Of a stretch of 64,000 bases of DNA, positions 52,686 to 61,400 are shown in pieces. How positions within the stretch are numbered: position 1 is the first letter of the stretch; the number at the start of each line of letters is the position of its first letter. This DNA is from Kribbella sp. VKM Ac-2568. GTDB lineage: Bacteria; Actinomycetota; Actinomycetes; Propionibacteriales; Kribbellaceae. The notes under the pieces were generated by a model. The model saw only the letters and a list, made by a program, of their open reading frames with translations, was not told where the DNA came from and ran no database searches. The translations under genes and the position numbers were made by a program. Location: contig NZ_SLVF01000011.1 of assembly GCF_004345365.1 (NCBI RefSeq), positions 186,001 to 250,000 on the forward strand. The letters are read 5' to 3'.

Positions 52686-53012
52686 ATGGACATGACGAAC
52701 TCCACCGCACCCTTCTCGAACCTGTCCGGCAAGACCCTTCGCCGATCGCGCGACCAGCGGATGCTCTCGGGCGTCTCGGGCGGCCTCGCTGAGTACTTCA
52801 GCATCGACGCCACGCTCGTCCGGCTCGCCATCGTCGGCCTGACCCTGATCACCGGCGGTACCGCGCTGATCGGCTACGTGATCGCGTGGATCGTGATGCC
52901 GGAGGCCGACGGCAAGGCCGTCTGGCAGAACGTCCAGCAGAACCACCAGCAGTCCAACCCCGAGTCGGACATCGCCGCCCGGATCTATGACGACAAGCCG
53001 CCGGCGGCCTGA
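52686..53012 (+). CDS. PspC-domain membrane protein
   Basis: 108 residues. The PspC signature LRRSRDQRMLSGVSGGLAEYFSIDATLVRLAIVGLTLITGG is followed by one main membrane hairpin (ALIGYVIAWIVMPEAD) and a Gln/Asn-rich cytoplasmic tail. PspC proteins sense envelope stress or act as membrane anchors. ATG 52692 is an alternative start. A hairpin follows 85 bases downstream. Confidence 0.87.
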   Translation: MDMTNSTAPFSNLSGKTLRRSRDQRMLSGVSGGLAEYFSIDATLVRLAIVGLTLITGGTALIGYVIAWIVMPEADGKAVWQNVQQNHQQSNPESDIAARIYDDKPPAA

Positions 53013-53097
53013 CGGTCCCTGCACGGCAGCAAGCTGACCAGCCTCCTGATAGGCCCGAGGCGCCCTCACCCTGCTGCCGTGCAGTCTGTCCCACCGG

Positions 53098-53125
53098 CCG
53101 TCTCAGGCCGATCCGCCTGAGACGG
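53098..53125. terminator. Intergenic hairpin after pspC-like gene
   Basis: Eleven-pair stem CCGTCTCAGGC / GCCTGAGACGG, loop CGATCC, no T run. Probably the transcription end of the PspC gene. Confidence 0.55.
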
Positions 53126-53128
53126 CAC

Positions 53129-53185
53129 CATCCAAATCCGATCCAGCCAAATCCGAACCATCCAAATCCCAAATCAGCCAAGCCC
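53129..53185. repeat. Degenerate tandem repeat, about 15-bp unit
   Basis: CCAAATCC recurs (CCATCCAAATCCGAT, CCAGCCAAATCCGAA, CCATCCAAATCCC), lower in GC than its surroundings, just before the M48 protease gene. No function evident. Confidence 0.55.
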
Positions 53186-53220
53186 GAGCAACCAGCCCGA
53201 AGCGGTGCCACACTGCTCCG

Positions 53221-54498
53221 GTGCAGACCCAAGAGGGCGTCACTCGCTGCCCCCAGTGCGCCCAGCAGATCCGCCTTGACCGGCGCTACGTCACCTGGTG
53301 CGACAAGTGCGACTGGAACGTCGATCCGTCGTCGGCTGAAGCCGACCAGCCCGCCTGGCGACAACGGCTCGAGCAACGGCTCGCCGACACCCTGTACCGC
53401 GAACTCGAGCGCGGCAGCATCCACCGGCCTGGCTGGGACGCCGCCCGGCTCGGGGCATACCTCCTGTCGGCAGTAGTCCTCCTTCTTCCCCTGGTCGGCC
53501 TTCTCGGCGGTATCGCCCTGCTGACCTTCTACCGCCCGCTCTGGCTCAGCATCCCGCTGTCTGTGATCCCGTTCGGCATGGCGGTTCTCCTCCGTCCCCG
53601 CGCCCACCGGCTGGACCCGGACGCCCACCTCGTCCACCGCGAGCAGGCACCCGCCCTGTTCGCGCTGCTGGACGAGATCGCCGAGGCCATCGGGACGAAG
53701 CCGATCGCAGCCGTGACCATCGACGCGGAGCCGAACATCTGGTTCGCCCCGATCGGCTGGCGCTTCCGCCCGGTGATCGGTATCGGCCTGCCGCTGTGGA
53801 CCGGCCTCGGTCCGCAGGAGCGGGTCGCGATCCTCGCGCACGAACTCGGGCACGGCAAGAACGGCGACACCCGGCACGGCTGGGTCGTCGGCGCGGCCGC
53901 CCAAGTGCTCGACGAGCTCCAGAAGACCTTCAGCGAACGGCCGTACGACCGGTACCGCGAGGACGTCGCGCACGCAGTATGGCTGGACCACGATCCCACC
54001 CCGGCCCTCGTCACCAGGATCCTGAACGCCGTCATCGGTGGCGCGGCGCGCGGCTACGGCTGGCTGCTGGAGAAGGTGAACTTCCGCAGCAACCAGCGGG
54101 CCGAGTACCTCGCGGACCGCAAGGCGGCCGAGATCGCCGGCTCCGACGCGACGGCCTGGGCACTGGAGCGGACGTTGCTCGCCGAATCCTCCTGCCGGGC
54201 ACTCGAGCGCGCCCTGCGTTTCGACAAGGACGTAGAGCCGCTCGAAGCGGTACGCCGGGCTGCCGCCGAGGTGCCTGCCCGCGAGATCGAACGACAGGTC
54301 CGCCTCAGCCGGCTGCGCGACACCCGGATCGACTCGACCCACCCGCCGACGTACCTGCGGACGAAGCTGGTTCGGACCAGGCCCGCCCAGCACGCGCTCG
54401 TAGTACTGGGGACGGACCAGGCTCGGGCCATCGACCAGGAACTGAGGCCGACGGCCGAGGCTGTGCTCAAGGAGTTGCGCCAGGAGTTGCCGCGCTAG
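53221..54498 (+). CDS. M48-family membrane metalloprotease with zinc ribbon
   Basis: 425 residues from GTG 53221. An N-terminal ribbon (CPQC...CDKC) precedes two membrane helices (AYLLSAVVLLLPLVGLLGGIALL and LWLSIPLSVIPFGMAVLL). The protease site HELGHGKNGD and the third ligand Glu in RAEYLADRKA are intact; PNIWFAPIGWRF and HPPTYLR are typical of M48. Membrane-quality-control role like HtpX is likely. It ends in a four-base convergent overlap with the GDPD gene. Confidence 0.9.
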   Translation: MQTQEGVTRCPQCAQQIRLDRRYVTWCDKCDWNVDPSSAEADQPAWRQRLEQRLADTLYRELERGSIHRPGWDAARLGAYLLSAVVLLLPLVGLLGGIALLTFYRPLWLSIPLSVIPFGMAVLLRPRAHRLDPDAHLVHREQAPALFALLDEIAEAIGTKPIAAVTIDAEPNIWFAPIGWRFRPVIGIGLPLWTGLGPQERVAILAHELGHGKNGDTRHGWVVGAAAQVLDELQKTFSERPYDRYREDVAHAVWLDHDPTPALVTRILNAVIGGAARGYGWLLEKVNFRSNQRAEYLADRKAAEIAGSDATAWALERTLLAESSCRALERALRFDKDVEPLEAVRRAAAEVPAREIERQVRLSRLRDTRIDSTHPPTYLRTKLVRTRPAQHALVVLGTDQARAIDQELRPTAEAVLKELRQELPR

Positions 54499-55460
54499 AC
54501 CTTCAGGGTCTTCTTGGCTGCGACGGCCACCGCTACGTCGGGGTGGTCGGCGAAGACGCCGTCGATGCCGGTGGCAGCGAAGCGGTCCAGTTCACCGGCG
54601 AGGTCGAGGCCGGTCGGGAGGAAGCGGCGCTCCGCGCGGAAGGTCCAGGGCTGGACCGACAGGCCGGCACGGTGTGCCTGCTCCACCAGGCGGGTCGGCT
54701 CGCCGAGGCACCCGTTCGCGGTCCGCGGGATGACGAGGTCCTTGTGCGGTGCCAGCACCTGCGCGTATGTCGAGATCTCGCGCAGCCCGGCGGGCTCGAT
54801 CAGGTCGGCGAAGGTCCGGCTGTCCCCGTGCCGGAGGAAGTCGTTGGGCGCGCTCTCGGAGTCCACCAGTTGCACCAGCGGAACCTCCGTCATCACCGAC
54901 AGGCGGCGCAGGCTGGTCGGCTCGAACGACTGGATCATCACCTCGCCCTTGTGCAGGCCGAGGGCGTCCAGGCGTTCCGCGAGCAGTTCCTCCAGCGGCA
55001 GCCCGAGGCGGCGGAAGTACGCCGGGTGCTTGATCTCCGGGATCACCCCGATCGGGCGACCGAGCCGGGCCGACTCCTGCCGGGCCAGCGCGACCACGTC
55101 GTCGAAGGTCGGGACCGCCTCGCGCCCGTCGTACGTCGTGTTGGCCGCGCGGAGGGCGGGCATCCGTTCCCGGGCCCGGAGGGTGCTGAGCTCGGCGTAG
55201 GTGAAGTCCTCGACGAACCATCCGGTGACCGCGGTGCCGTCGACGATCTTGGTGATCCTGCGGTCCGCGAACACCGCGTGCTCCGCGACGTCCGTCGTAC
55301 CGGAGATCTCGTTCTCGTGCCGGGCGACCAGGACGCCGTCGAGCGTGGCGACCAGGTCGGGTTCCAGGTAGTCGGCCCCCAGGGCCGCAGCCAGGCGGTA
55401 CGCCGCCGGCGTGTGTTCCGGGCGGTAGCCACTCGCTCCCCGATGCGCGATCACCAGCAT
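54495..55460 (-). CDS. Glycerophosphodiester phosphodiesterase
   Basis: 321 residues from ATG 55460; a start 18 codons upstream is possible. GlpQ-like TIM barrel: AHRGASGYRPEHTPAAYRLA, EPDLVATLDGVLVARHE (metal Glu/Asp and His), VIPEIKHP and the late GVFADHPDV. It hydrolyses glycerophosphodiesters to glycerol-3-phosphate and alcohol. The length and FADRRITKIVDG insert resemble the larger, often secreted GlpQ class, but no signal peptide is visible. A GAACAC-N5-GTGTTC inverted repeat lies upstream (55525-55541). Confidence 0.9.
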   Translation of the reverse strand: MLVIAHRGASGYRPEHTPAAYRLAAALGADYLEPDLVATLDGVLVARHENEISGTTDVAEHAVFADRRITKIVDGTAVTGWFVEDFTYAELSTLRARERMPALRAANTTYDGREAVPTFDDVVALARQESARLGRPIGVIPEIKHPAYFRRLGLPLEELLAERLDALGLHKGEVMIQSFEPTSLRRLSVMTEVPLVQLVDSESAPNDFLRHGDSRTFADLIEPAGLREISTYAQVLAPHKDLVIPRTANGCLGEPTRLVEQAHRAGLSVQPWTFRAERRFLPTGLDLAGELDRFAATGIDGVFADHPDVAVAVAAKKTLKV

Positions 55461-55644
55461 GGGATCAGCACAGGCGGTGCAGGTGGCGGCCCGGGAACTC
55501 GTTGCCCAACGCAAGATGAAGCCGGAACACCAAGTGTGTTCTCCCGGTCTCGGTCGGCTACGACCTGGGAAGTGACCGTCCGGCGCTCGGGAGACCTTTT
55601 ATTCGAATGCTTTTGTCGGTGGGCACGCATAGCCTCGAAGGGTT

Positions 55645-57366
55645 ATGAGACAACTTCCCGTCGCCGACCCCGGCACACCTGATCACCGCTCGCCGGCCCG
55701 CTACCTGCTGTGGGTGGCCAGCGGTCAGAAGGCCACGCTCCTGGGCGGGATGGCGTTCGGCATCCTCTGGATGGGAGCGCAGGCGTTCGTGCCGGCGATC
55801 CTCGGCAAGGCGATCGACCAGGGCATCGCCGCGGGTAACACCGAGCGGCTGCTGCTGTGGACCACCGCGCTGTTCGCGGTCGGCGTGCTGCAGGCGCTGG
55901 CGGGCATCATGCGGCACCGGTTCGCGGTGGTGAACTGGCTGAGCGGCGCCTACCGCACGGTCCAGGTCGTCACCCGTAAGTCGGCGGACCTCGGCGCCAC
56001 GCTGCCGAAGAACCTGGCCACCGGTGAGGTGGTCAGCGTCGGCGCCAGCGACCTGGCGTACATCGGGAACGTGCTCGAGGTGGTCGCCCGGTTCGCCGGC
56101 GCGATCGTCGCCTTCGTCGTGGTCGCGGTGATCCTGCTCTCCTCGTCGACCCTGCTCGGCCTGGTCGTGCTGATCGGCGTACCCGTGATGCTGTTCTGCC
56201 TCGGCCCGATGCTGCGGCCGCTGCACAGACGGCAGTCCGCGCACCGCGAGGCGGTCGGCGAGCTGAACTCACTCGGCTCCGACATCGTGGCCGGCCTGCG
56301 GGTGCTGCGCGGGATCGGCGGCGAGGACTCGTTCTCCACGCGGTACCGGCGCGAGTCGCAGCTGGTTCGCGGCGCGGGGGTGAAGGTGGCCCGGATCCAG
56401 TCGGTGCTCGACGCCGCCCAGGTGTTCCTGCCCGGCATCTTCATCGTGATCGTGGTCGGTCTCGGCGCGCACTTCGCGCTCCGAGGCGAGCTGAGCGCGG
56501 GCACGTTGGTCGCCTTCTACGGCTACGCCACCTTCCTGGTGATGCCGCTGCGGACCGCGACCGAGGCCGCCGACAAGCTGATGCGCGGCCTTGTCGCAGC
56601 CCGCCGGGTGAACCGGGTGCTGTCGCTGACCTCCGACATCGTCGACCCGGCAACCCCGGTCGGTCTGCCGGATCGTGGCGACCTGGTCGACCCCGTCTCC
56701 GGCATCCGTGCCCGCGACGGCCTGCTGACCGCGATCGTCTCGGCCGAGCCCGACCGCGCCGCCGTGCTGGCCGACCGCCTCGGCCGGTACGACGACACCA
56801 GCGAGGTCCGGTACGGCGGGGTCACGCTGGCGAGCGCGACCCGTGCGGATGTGCGCGGGCGGATCTTCGTCAGTGACACCGGCGCCCAGATGTTCACCGG
56901 GACACTGCGCGAGGAGCTCGACCCGGACGGCCGGCGCAGCGACGAGGAGTTGATGGCCGCGATGCGTACCGCGTCGGCCGAGGACGTGCTCGTCGCGCTG
57001 ACCGACGGACTCGACTCCACGGTCGAGGAGAAGGGCCGCTCGTTCTCCGGCGGACAGCGGCAGCGACTCGTTCTCGTGCGCGCGCTGCTGGCCGACCCGT
57101 CGGTACTGGTGCTGGTGGAGCCGACCTCCGCGGTGGACGCGCACACCGAGGCGCGGATCGCGGACCGGCTCCGGGAGCACCGCGCCGGGCGGAGCACCGT
57201 CGTACTGACGTCGAGCCCGTTGCTGCTCGACCGCGTCGACGAGGTGATCTTCGTGGCCGCCGGCCGAGTGGTTGCCGTTGGCAAGCACCGTGAGCTGCTC
57301 CAGACCGACCAGCTGTACCGCAGGACCGTGACCAGGCAGACCGAGGACGAGGAGGTGCTCGCATGA
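55645..57366 (+). CDS. ABC exporter half-transporter with degenerate ATP site (subunit 1)
   Basis: 573 residues: six-helix membrane domain, then a nucleotide-binding domain. Signature FSGGQRQR (about 467-474) is intact, but Walker A is absent (AIVSAEPDRAAVL where GxxGxGKS/T belongs), Walker B reads VLVLVEPTS with the Asp replaced by Val, and the switch His is missing (VVLTSSPLLL). This half can only lend its signature motif to the partner. The stop overlaps the partner start as ATGA. AAGGG precedes the ATG. Confidence 0.9.
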   Translation: MRQLPVADPGTPDHRSPARYLLWVASGQKATLLGGMAFGILWMGAQAFVPAILGKAIDQGIAAGNTERLLLWTTALFAVGVLQALAGIMRHRFAVVNWLSGAYRTVQVVTRKSADLGATLPKNLATGEVVSVGASDLAYIGNVLEVVARFAGAIVAFVVVAVILLSSSTLLGLVVLIGVPVMLFCLGPMLRPLHRRQSAHREAVGELNSLGSDIVAGLRVLRGIGGEDSFSTRYRRESQLVRGAGVKVARIQSVLDAAQVFLPGIFIVIVVGLGAHFALRGELSAGTLVAFYGYATFLVMPLRTATEAADKLMRGLVAARRVNRVLSLTSDIVDPATPVGLPDRGDLVDPVSGIRARDGLLTAIVSAEPDRAAVLADRLGRYDDTSEVRYGGVTLASATRADVRGRIFVSDTGAQMFTGTLREELDPDGRRSDEELMAAMRTASAEDVLVALTDGLDSTVEEKGRSFSGGQRQRLVLVRALLADPSVLVLVEPTSAVDAHTEARIADRLREHRAGRSTVVLTSSPLLLDRVDEVIFVAAGRVVAVGKHRELLQTDQLYRRTVTRQTEDEEVLA

Positions 57367-59099
57367 GGCAGATCCTGCCCGTGGCGGACTCCGCCGAGGT
57401 GCGCCGTCACGCCCGTCGACTGGCTCGGCGACACCCGCGGGAGCTGCTGGTCACGATGGGCCTGCACTCGCTGGCCGCCGTGTCCGGTCTGGCCGCGCCG
57501 CCGTTGATCGGCAGGCTGGTCGAGGACGTTCAGCAAGGCACCACCGCCGGCGAGGTGAACCAGATCATCCTGGTCATCGCGGTGTTCATCGTCGCGCAGT
57601 CGCTGCTCACCCGGTGGGCGCGGTACCGCTCGTTCGCGCTCGGCGAGCAGGTGCTGGCCGAGCTGCGCGAGGAGTTCGTCGACAACGCCCTCGCGCTGCC
57701 GATCGGCACGGTCGAGCAAGCCGGCACGGGTGACCTGCTGTCGCGCACCTCGCGCGACGTGGACGCGCTGTCGCGGACCGTGCGGTTCGCGGTGCCAGAG
57801 ACGATCGTGGCGTTCGTGACTGTGCTGTTCACGGTCGTAGCGACCCTGCTCGTCGGCGTCTGGGTGCTCGTCCCGCTGCTCGCGATGGTGCCGGTGCTCG
57901 CGCTGAGCACCCGGTGGTACCTGGGCCGCGCCAAGGACGGGTACCTGCGGGAGAACGCGGCGTACGCGCAGATGACGAGCTCGCTTGCCGAGACCGTCGA
58001 AGGCGCCCGCACCGTGGAAGCCCTCCAGCGGTACGACGACCGCGTGCGGCGTACCGACCGGGACATCCGCGGGTCGTACAACGCCGAGCGGTACACGTTG
58101 CACCTGCGCACCGTGTGGTTCCCGGTGGTGGAGGTCGGGTATCTCGTCCCGATCGTCGGCACGCTGCTCTTCGGCGGCTGGCTGCACATCAACGGGCACG
58201 TCTCGCTGGGCGCGGTCACCGCCGCCGTGCTCTACGTGAACCAGTTGATCGATCCGGTGGACCGGCTGATCTCCTGGATGGACGAGCTGCAGGTGGGTTC
58301 GGCTTCACTGGCCCGGCTGCTCGGTATCACCGATGTTCCGGACGACCGGACGCCCTCGGGACGCGCTCCCGACGGCGAGGTGGTCGCCGCACGCGACGTC
58401 CGCTTCTCGTACGTCGACGGGCGGGACGTGCTGCACGGGGTGGAGCTGACCGTCCAGCCGGGCGAGCGGATCGCGATGGTCGGGCCGTCCGGCGCGGGCA
58501 AGTCCACTCTGGGTCGGCTGGTCGCGGGTATCCACCCGCCGCGCACGGGCTCCGTCACGGTGGGCGGCGTCGGGATGACCGAGCTACCGCTGGACGAGCT
58601 CCGCAAGCAGGTCGCGCTGGTCACCCAGGAGCACCACGTCTTCGTCGGCACGTTGCGGGACAACCTGGTGATGGCACGCGCAGACGCCTCCGACACCGAC
58701 CTACTCGAGGCGCTCGAGGCTGTGGATGCTCGTGAGTGGGCCGAGGCCCTGCCCGACGGGCTGGACACCCGCGTCGGCTCGGGGCAGGTCGCGTTGACAC
58801 CGGCGCAGGCGCAGCAGTTGGCGCTCGCCCGGCTGGTGCTGGCCGATCCCCACACGCTGGTGCTCGACGAGGCGACCTCGCTGATCGACCCGCGGGCCGC
58901 TCGGCACATGGAGCGTTCACTGGCAGCGGTGCTCGAGGGTCGTACGGTGATCGCGATCGCCCACCGGCTCTACACCGCGCACGACGCGGACCGGGTCGCC
59001 GTGGTCGAGGACGGCCGCATCAGCGAGCTCGGCAGCCACGACGAACTGGTCGCGCGGCAGGGTTCGTATGCCGCCCTCTGGAACTCCTGGCACGGCTGA
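57363..59099 (+). CDS. ABC exporter half-transporter with intact Walker motifs (subunit 2)
   Basis: 578 residues. Membrane domain followed by a nucleotide-binding domain with Walker A GPSGAGKST (374-382), Q-loop VTQEHHVF, Walker B LVLDEATS (499-506) and switch H534 (IAHRL). Its signature reads LTPAQAQQ (478-485) instead of LSGGQQQR. Paired with subunit 1 it forms one complete composite site (its Walker A/B with subunit 1's SGGQ) and one wholly dead site. Substrate unknown; lipid, peptide or drug export are all possible. A terminator follows. Confidence 0.92.
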   Translation: MRQILPVADSAEVRRHARRLARRHPRELLVTMGLHSLAAVSGLAAPPLIGRLVEDVQQGTTAGEVNQIILVIAVFIVAQSLLTRWARYRSFALGEQVLAELREEFVDNALALPIGTVEQAGTGDLLSRTSRDVDALSRTVRFAVPETIVAFVTVLFTVVATLLVGVWVLVPLLAMVPVLALSTRWYLGRAKDGYLRENAAYAQMTSSLAETVEGARTVEALQRYDDRVRRTDRDIRGSYNAERYTLHLRTVWFPVVEVGYLVPIVGTLLFGGWLHINGHVSLGAVTAAVLYVNQLIDPVDRLISWMDELQVGSASLARLLGITDVPDDRTPSGRAPDGEVVAARDVRFSYVDGRDVLHGVELTVQPGERIAMVGPSGAGKSTLGRLVAGIHPPRTGSVTVGGVGMTELPLDELRKQVALVTQEHHVFVGTLRDNLVMARADASDTDLLEALEAVDAREWAEALPDGLDTRVGSGQVALTPAQAQQLALARLVLADPHTLVLDEATSLIDPRAARHMERSLAAVLEGRTVIAIAHRLYTAHDADRVAVVEDGRISELGSHDELVARQGSYAALWNSWHG

Positions 59100-59164
59100 G
59101 CTCCTGCCACGGTCGGCGGACGCGGCTGAGCAGCCGCGGCTGAGCCCGCATGGTCGGCAAACGC

Positions 59165-59204
59165 GAAGGGCCCTGCTCCTCACCTCTGAGGAGCAGGGTC
59201 CTTC
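59165..59204. terminator. Bidirectional terminator between ABC and erm genes
   Basis: GAAGG-CCCTGCTCCTCA / TGAGGAGCAGGG-CCTTC stem with CCTC loop, about 17 pairs with one mismatch, between convergent genes. Confidence 0.8.
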
Positions 59205-59210
59205 GGCTTC

Positions 59211-59768
59211 CTACGGTTTGGTCCGGCCCCGCTTGCGCAGGAGCAGGACGGCGGAATCGACATGGGGTGGTGGGGTGAAGGCCTTGCGGGGAAGGCGAAT
59301 CCCGATCGACAGGTCGTAGTGCCGGCTCCAGCGGGCAGCCGCGGGAGCATCTTGGTTGGCCCAGCGGTTCACCACTTGACGCTGCAGCACGAGATCGGCC
59401 GACACCAGGCGTGAACCGGGTGCGAGCAGTCTCTTCAGCAGCGCGGTGGAGATCCCGTACGGCGGGCTGGAGACGACCCGGAAGGGCCTGTTCGGCAGCC
59501 GGAGATCACCAGCATCGGCACGAACCACCGTCACCGGCGAATCCGCGAACCGCCGACGCAATCGGTCGGCACGACCAGGGTGGAGCTCTACGGCGACCAC
59601 CTGGGCTCCGGCCCGGACCAGCGGCGCGGTCAGCGCACCGAGGCCGGCACCGACGTCGAGAACGAGCTCACCGGGTCTGACCCCGGCGGCGTCCACGACG
59701 CGTTGGGCCCAACGACTATCGAGCGGATGCCATCCCCAGGCACCCCTCGCCTGCCCGGAGCCGGGCAC
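59211..59768 (-). CDS. erm: Erm(37)-like 23S rRNA adenine N6-methyltransferase
   Basis: 185 residues from GTG 59768, the only in-frame start after an upstream stop. Close in text and length to mycobacterial Erm(37): AWGWHPLDSRWAQRVVDAAGVRPGELVLDVGAG, VAVELHPGR, FRVVSSPPYGIST, SADLVLQR and PPPHVDSAVLLLRKR. SAM site DVGAG (38-42) and E61 are present. Catalytic motif IV is SPPY (101-104) where Erm(37) has NPPY. Like Erm(37) it lacks the C-terminal domain. It would methylate A2058-region adenines, giving macrolide-lincosamide resistance. No Shine-Dalgarno; the start lies inside a leader frame. Confidence 0.9.
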   Translation of the reverse strand: MPGSGQARGAWGWHPLDSRWAQRVVDAAGVRPGELVLDVGAGLGALTAPLVRAGAQVVAVELHPGRADRLRRRFADSPVTVVRADAGDLRLPNRPFRVVSSPPYGISTALLKRLLAPGSRLVSADLVLQRQVVNRWANQDAPAAARWSRHYDLSIGIRLPRKAFTPPPHVDSAVLLLRKRGRTKP

Positions 59769-59799
59769 GGCGAACCATCACGAAGTAGTTGATAGACAT
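59716..59799 (-). CDS. Putative 27-residue Erm leader peptide
   Basis: Begins MSINYFVMVRRARLR and ends LGMASAR, stop 59718-59716. It starts six bases after a -10 box and overlaps the erm start codon in another frame. The RRARLR stretch contains the basic-x-basic pattern at which macrolide-bound ribosomes stall. TGCCCGG-CT-CCGGGCA just inside can form a hairpin covering the erm GTG. A leader controlling erm by stalling is a well-known design. Confidence 0.65.
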   Translation of the reverse strand: MSINYFVMVRRARLRAGEGCLGMASAR

Positions 59800-59835
59800 G
59801 GGTCGACCCTAGAGTGCGGATCGCCTTGCTTTCAA
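59800..59835 (-). promoter_or_regulatory. Promoter of the erm leader
   Basis: Minus strand TTGAAA (59835-59830), 18-base spacer, TAGGGT (59811-59806), six bases to the leader ATG. The transcript should be leaderless. Confidence 0.7.
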
Positions 59836-59880
59836 AGCATTTTCACCGCATTGCCTAACCCCCCGAGCACCTTGGGAGCT

Positions 59881-61029
59881 TCAGAGTGCTTTCGGCGCCG
59901 CACCGAGCGACTCGACAGTCGCGGTCGTCCGCCGCTCAGCCAACTCCAGCCGGGACCTGCGGGCCTCGGAGATCCCGGGCTTCGCGAGCTCACGCCGTAC
60001 GTCGAGAACGCGGACGGGCAGGGTGTCCGTCATCAGCAGTGTCGCGTACTCCGCCTGCTCGGCCTTCCAGCGGTCTCCCGACTTCTGGAAGGTGAAGCGG
60101 ACCAGCAGGCCCTCGGCCTTCAGGCTGTCCGGCTCGCGGTGCGCGGCGACGAGGTTGCCGAGGCCGTAGGCGACCCACTTCCCGTTGAGCTGCTGGAGCG
60201 GCTGTACTACGTGCGCGTGGTGGCCGAGCACGAGGTCGATGTTGCTGTCGGCAAGCAACTGGGCGGCGACCTCCTGCTGCTGGGAATTGACGGACTTGGA
60301 GTACTCGTCGCCCCAGTGGCAGCTGACCACGACGATCTCGGCGCCGTTCTCCCGGGCCTTCTCTGCCATCGCCTTGATCTTGGGTACGTCGAGCTTCCCG
60401 GCCCGCCAGGTCTCGCCATCCGGATAGGGCATGCCGTTGAAGCCGTACGTGTAACTGAGCAGGGCGACCTTCACGCCTTGCACGCTGACGATCGTGGGAG
60501 TCGCCGCCTCTTCGGGAGTGCGCGCGGTACCGGTGTGCTTCAGGCCTGCCTTGTCGAGCATGTCCAGCGTGCGGTCCACGCCGGCCGCGCCCTTGTCGAA
60601 GCTGTGGTTGCTGGCGGTCGAGCACACGTCGTACCCGGTCTGCTTGAGCGCCGGGACGATCTGCGGCGGGCCCTGGAAGAGCGGGTAGCCGGAGTACGGC
60701 GTACCGAGTGGGGTCTCGAGGTGGCAGACGGCGAGGTCGGCCGACTTGACCAGGGGTTTCACGCCTTGGAGGAGCGGGGCGAAGTTCCACTCGCCGTTGG
60801 TGCCGTCGCGTTTGGCCGTCGTCCACAACCGCTCGTGCAGCAGGACATCGCCGGTTGCCACCAAGGTGATCCGGTCGGGTCCGTTCTTGGTCGCAGGTTT
60901 GGTGCCCTTCGACCCGGTCGAGGTCCCGGCCGATGGAGCGGTCTCCGCGGCCTGCGTGTCCGCGATGCAGCCGGTCAGCGCCGTCGTGCCCGCGAGCAGC
61001 ACGATTGCTGCCAGCAACCTTGTCTTCAC
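59881..61029 (-). CDS. CapA-family lipoprotein (metallophosphoesterase-like)
   Basis: 382 residues. Lipoprotein signal with lipobox LTGC21, then a Ser/Thr/Lys linker. The CapA fold follows: ITLVATGDVLLHERL, LAVCHLETPLG, STASNHSFDKGAAGVDRTLDML, VVSCHWGDEYS and LVLGHHAHVVQPLQ, all metal-site motifs of calcineurin-like PgsA/CapA proteins. The family includes poly-gamma-glutamate synthesis proteins, but without capB/capC nearby the role is probably another surface phosphoesterase. Monocistronic. Confidence 0.9.
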   Translation of the reverse strand: MKTRLLAAIVLLAGTTALTGCIADTQAAETAPSAGTSTGSKGTKPATKNGPDRITLVATGDVLLHERLWTTAKRDGTNGEWNFAPLLQGVKPLVKSADLAVCHLETPLGTPYSGYPLFQGPPQIVPALKQTGYDVCSTASNHSFDKGAAGVDRTLDMLDKAGLKHTGTARTPEEAATPTIVSVQGVKVALLSYTYGFNGMPYPDGETWRAGKLDVPKIKAMAEKARENGAEIVVVSCHWGDEYSKSVNSQQQEVAAQLLADSNIDLVLGHHAHVVQPLQQLNGKWVAYGLGNLVAAHREPDSLKAEGLLVRFTFQKSGDRWKAEQAEYATLLMTDTLPVRVLDVRRELAKPGISEARRSRLELAERRTTATVESLGAAPKAL

Positions 61030-61117
61030 GTCGTTCGTCCTTCGTCCCCGGAATTGCCGGTGCCTGCTATCCGGCTTACTGGTGGAGACGTCCTGGAGGA
61101 CGGGAAAGTTGAATCAG

Positions 61118-61396
61118 CTAGGCGATCAGGCCGCCGGCACGTTTGGCTGGTTTGGTGTCCTGGCAGGCCAGGACCAGGTCGTCGAGCGACAGGTCGAGGG
61201 TGGCGGCGACGGCCGCGACGGTGAACAGCGCGGGGGTCGGGATCCGGCCGGTCTCGATCTTGCGGAGGGTGTCGACGGACACCCCGCAGGCGGCGGCGAC
61301 GTCGACCATGCTCCGCTCGCCGCGGGCCTCGCGCAGCAGGGCGCCGAGTTGCCGTCCGCGTTCGCGGTCCCAACTGGAGAGCGGTGGTCGAACCAT
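61118..61396 (-). CDS. XRE-family regulator
   Basis: 92 residues. HTH: LGALLREARGERSMVDVAAACGVSVDTLRKIETGRIPTPALFTVAAVAATLDLSLDDL. TATTAT lies seven bases before the ATG, so the message is leaderless. It is divergent from a methionine aminopeptidase gene, with a 28-bp palindrome filling the spacer between the two start codons, almost certainly its operator. Confidence 0.9.
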   Translation of the reverse strand: MVRPPLSSWDRERGRQLGALLREARGERSMVDVAAACGVSVDTLRKIETGRIPTPALFTVAAVAATLDLSLDDLVLACQDTKPAKRAGGLIA

Positions 61397-61400
61397 GACC

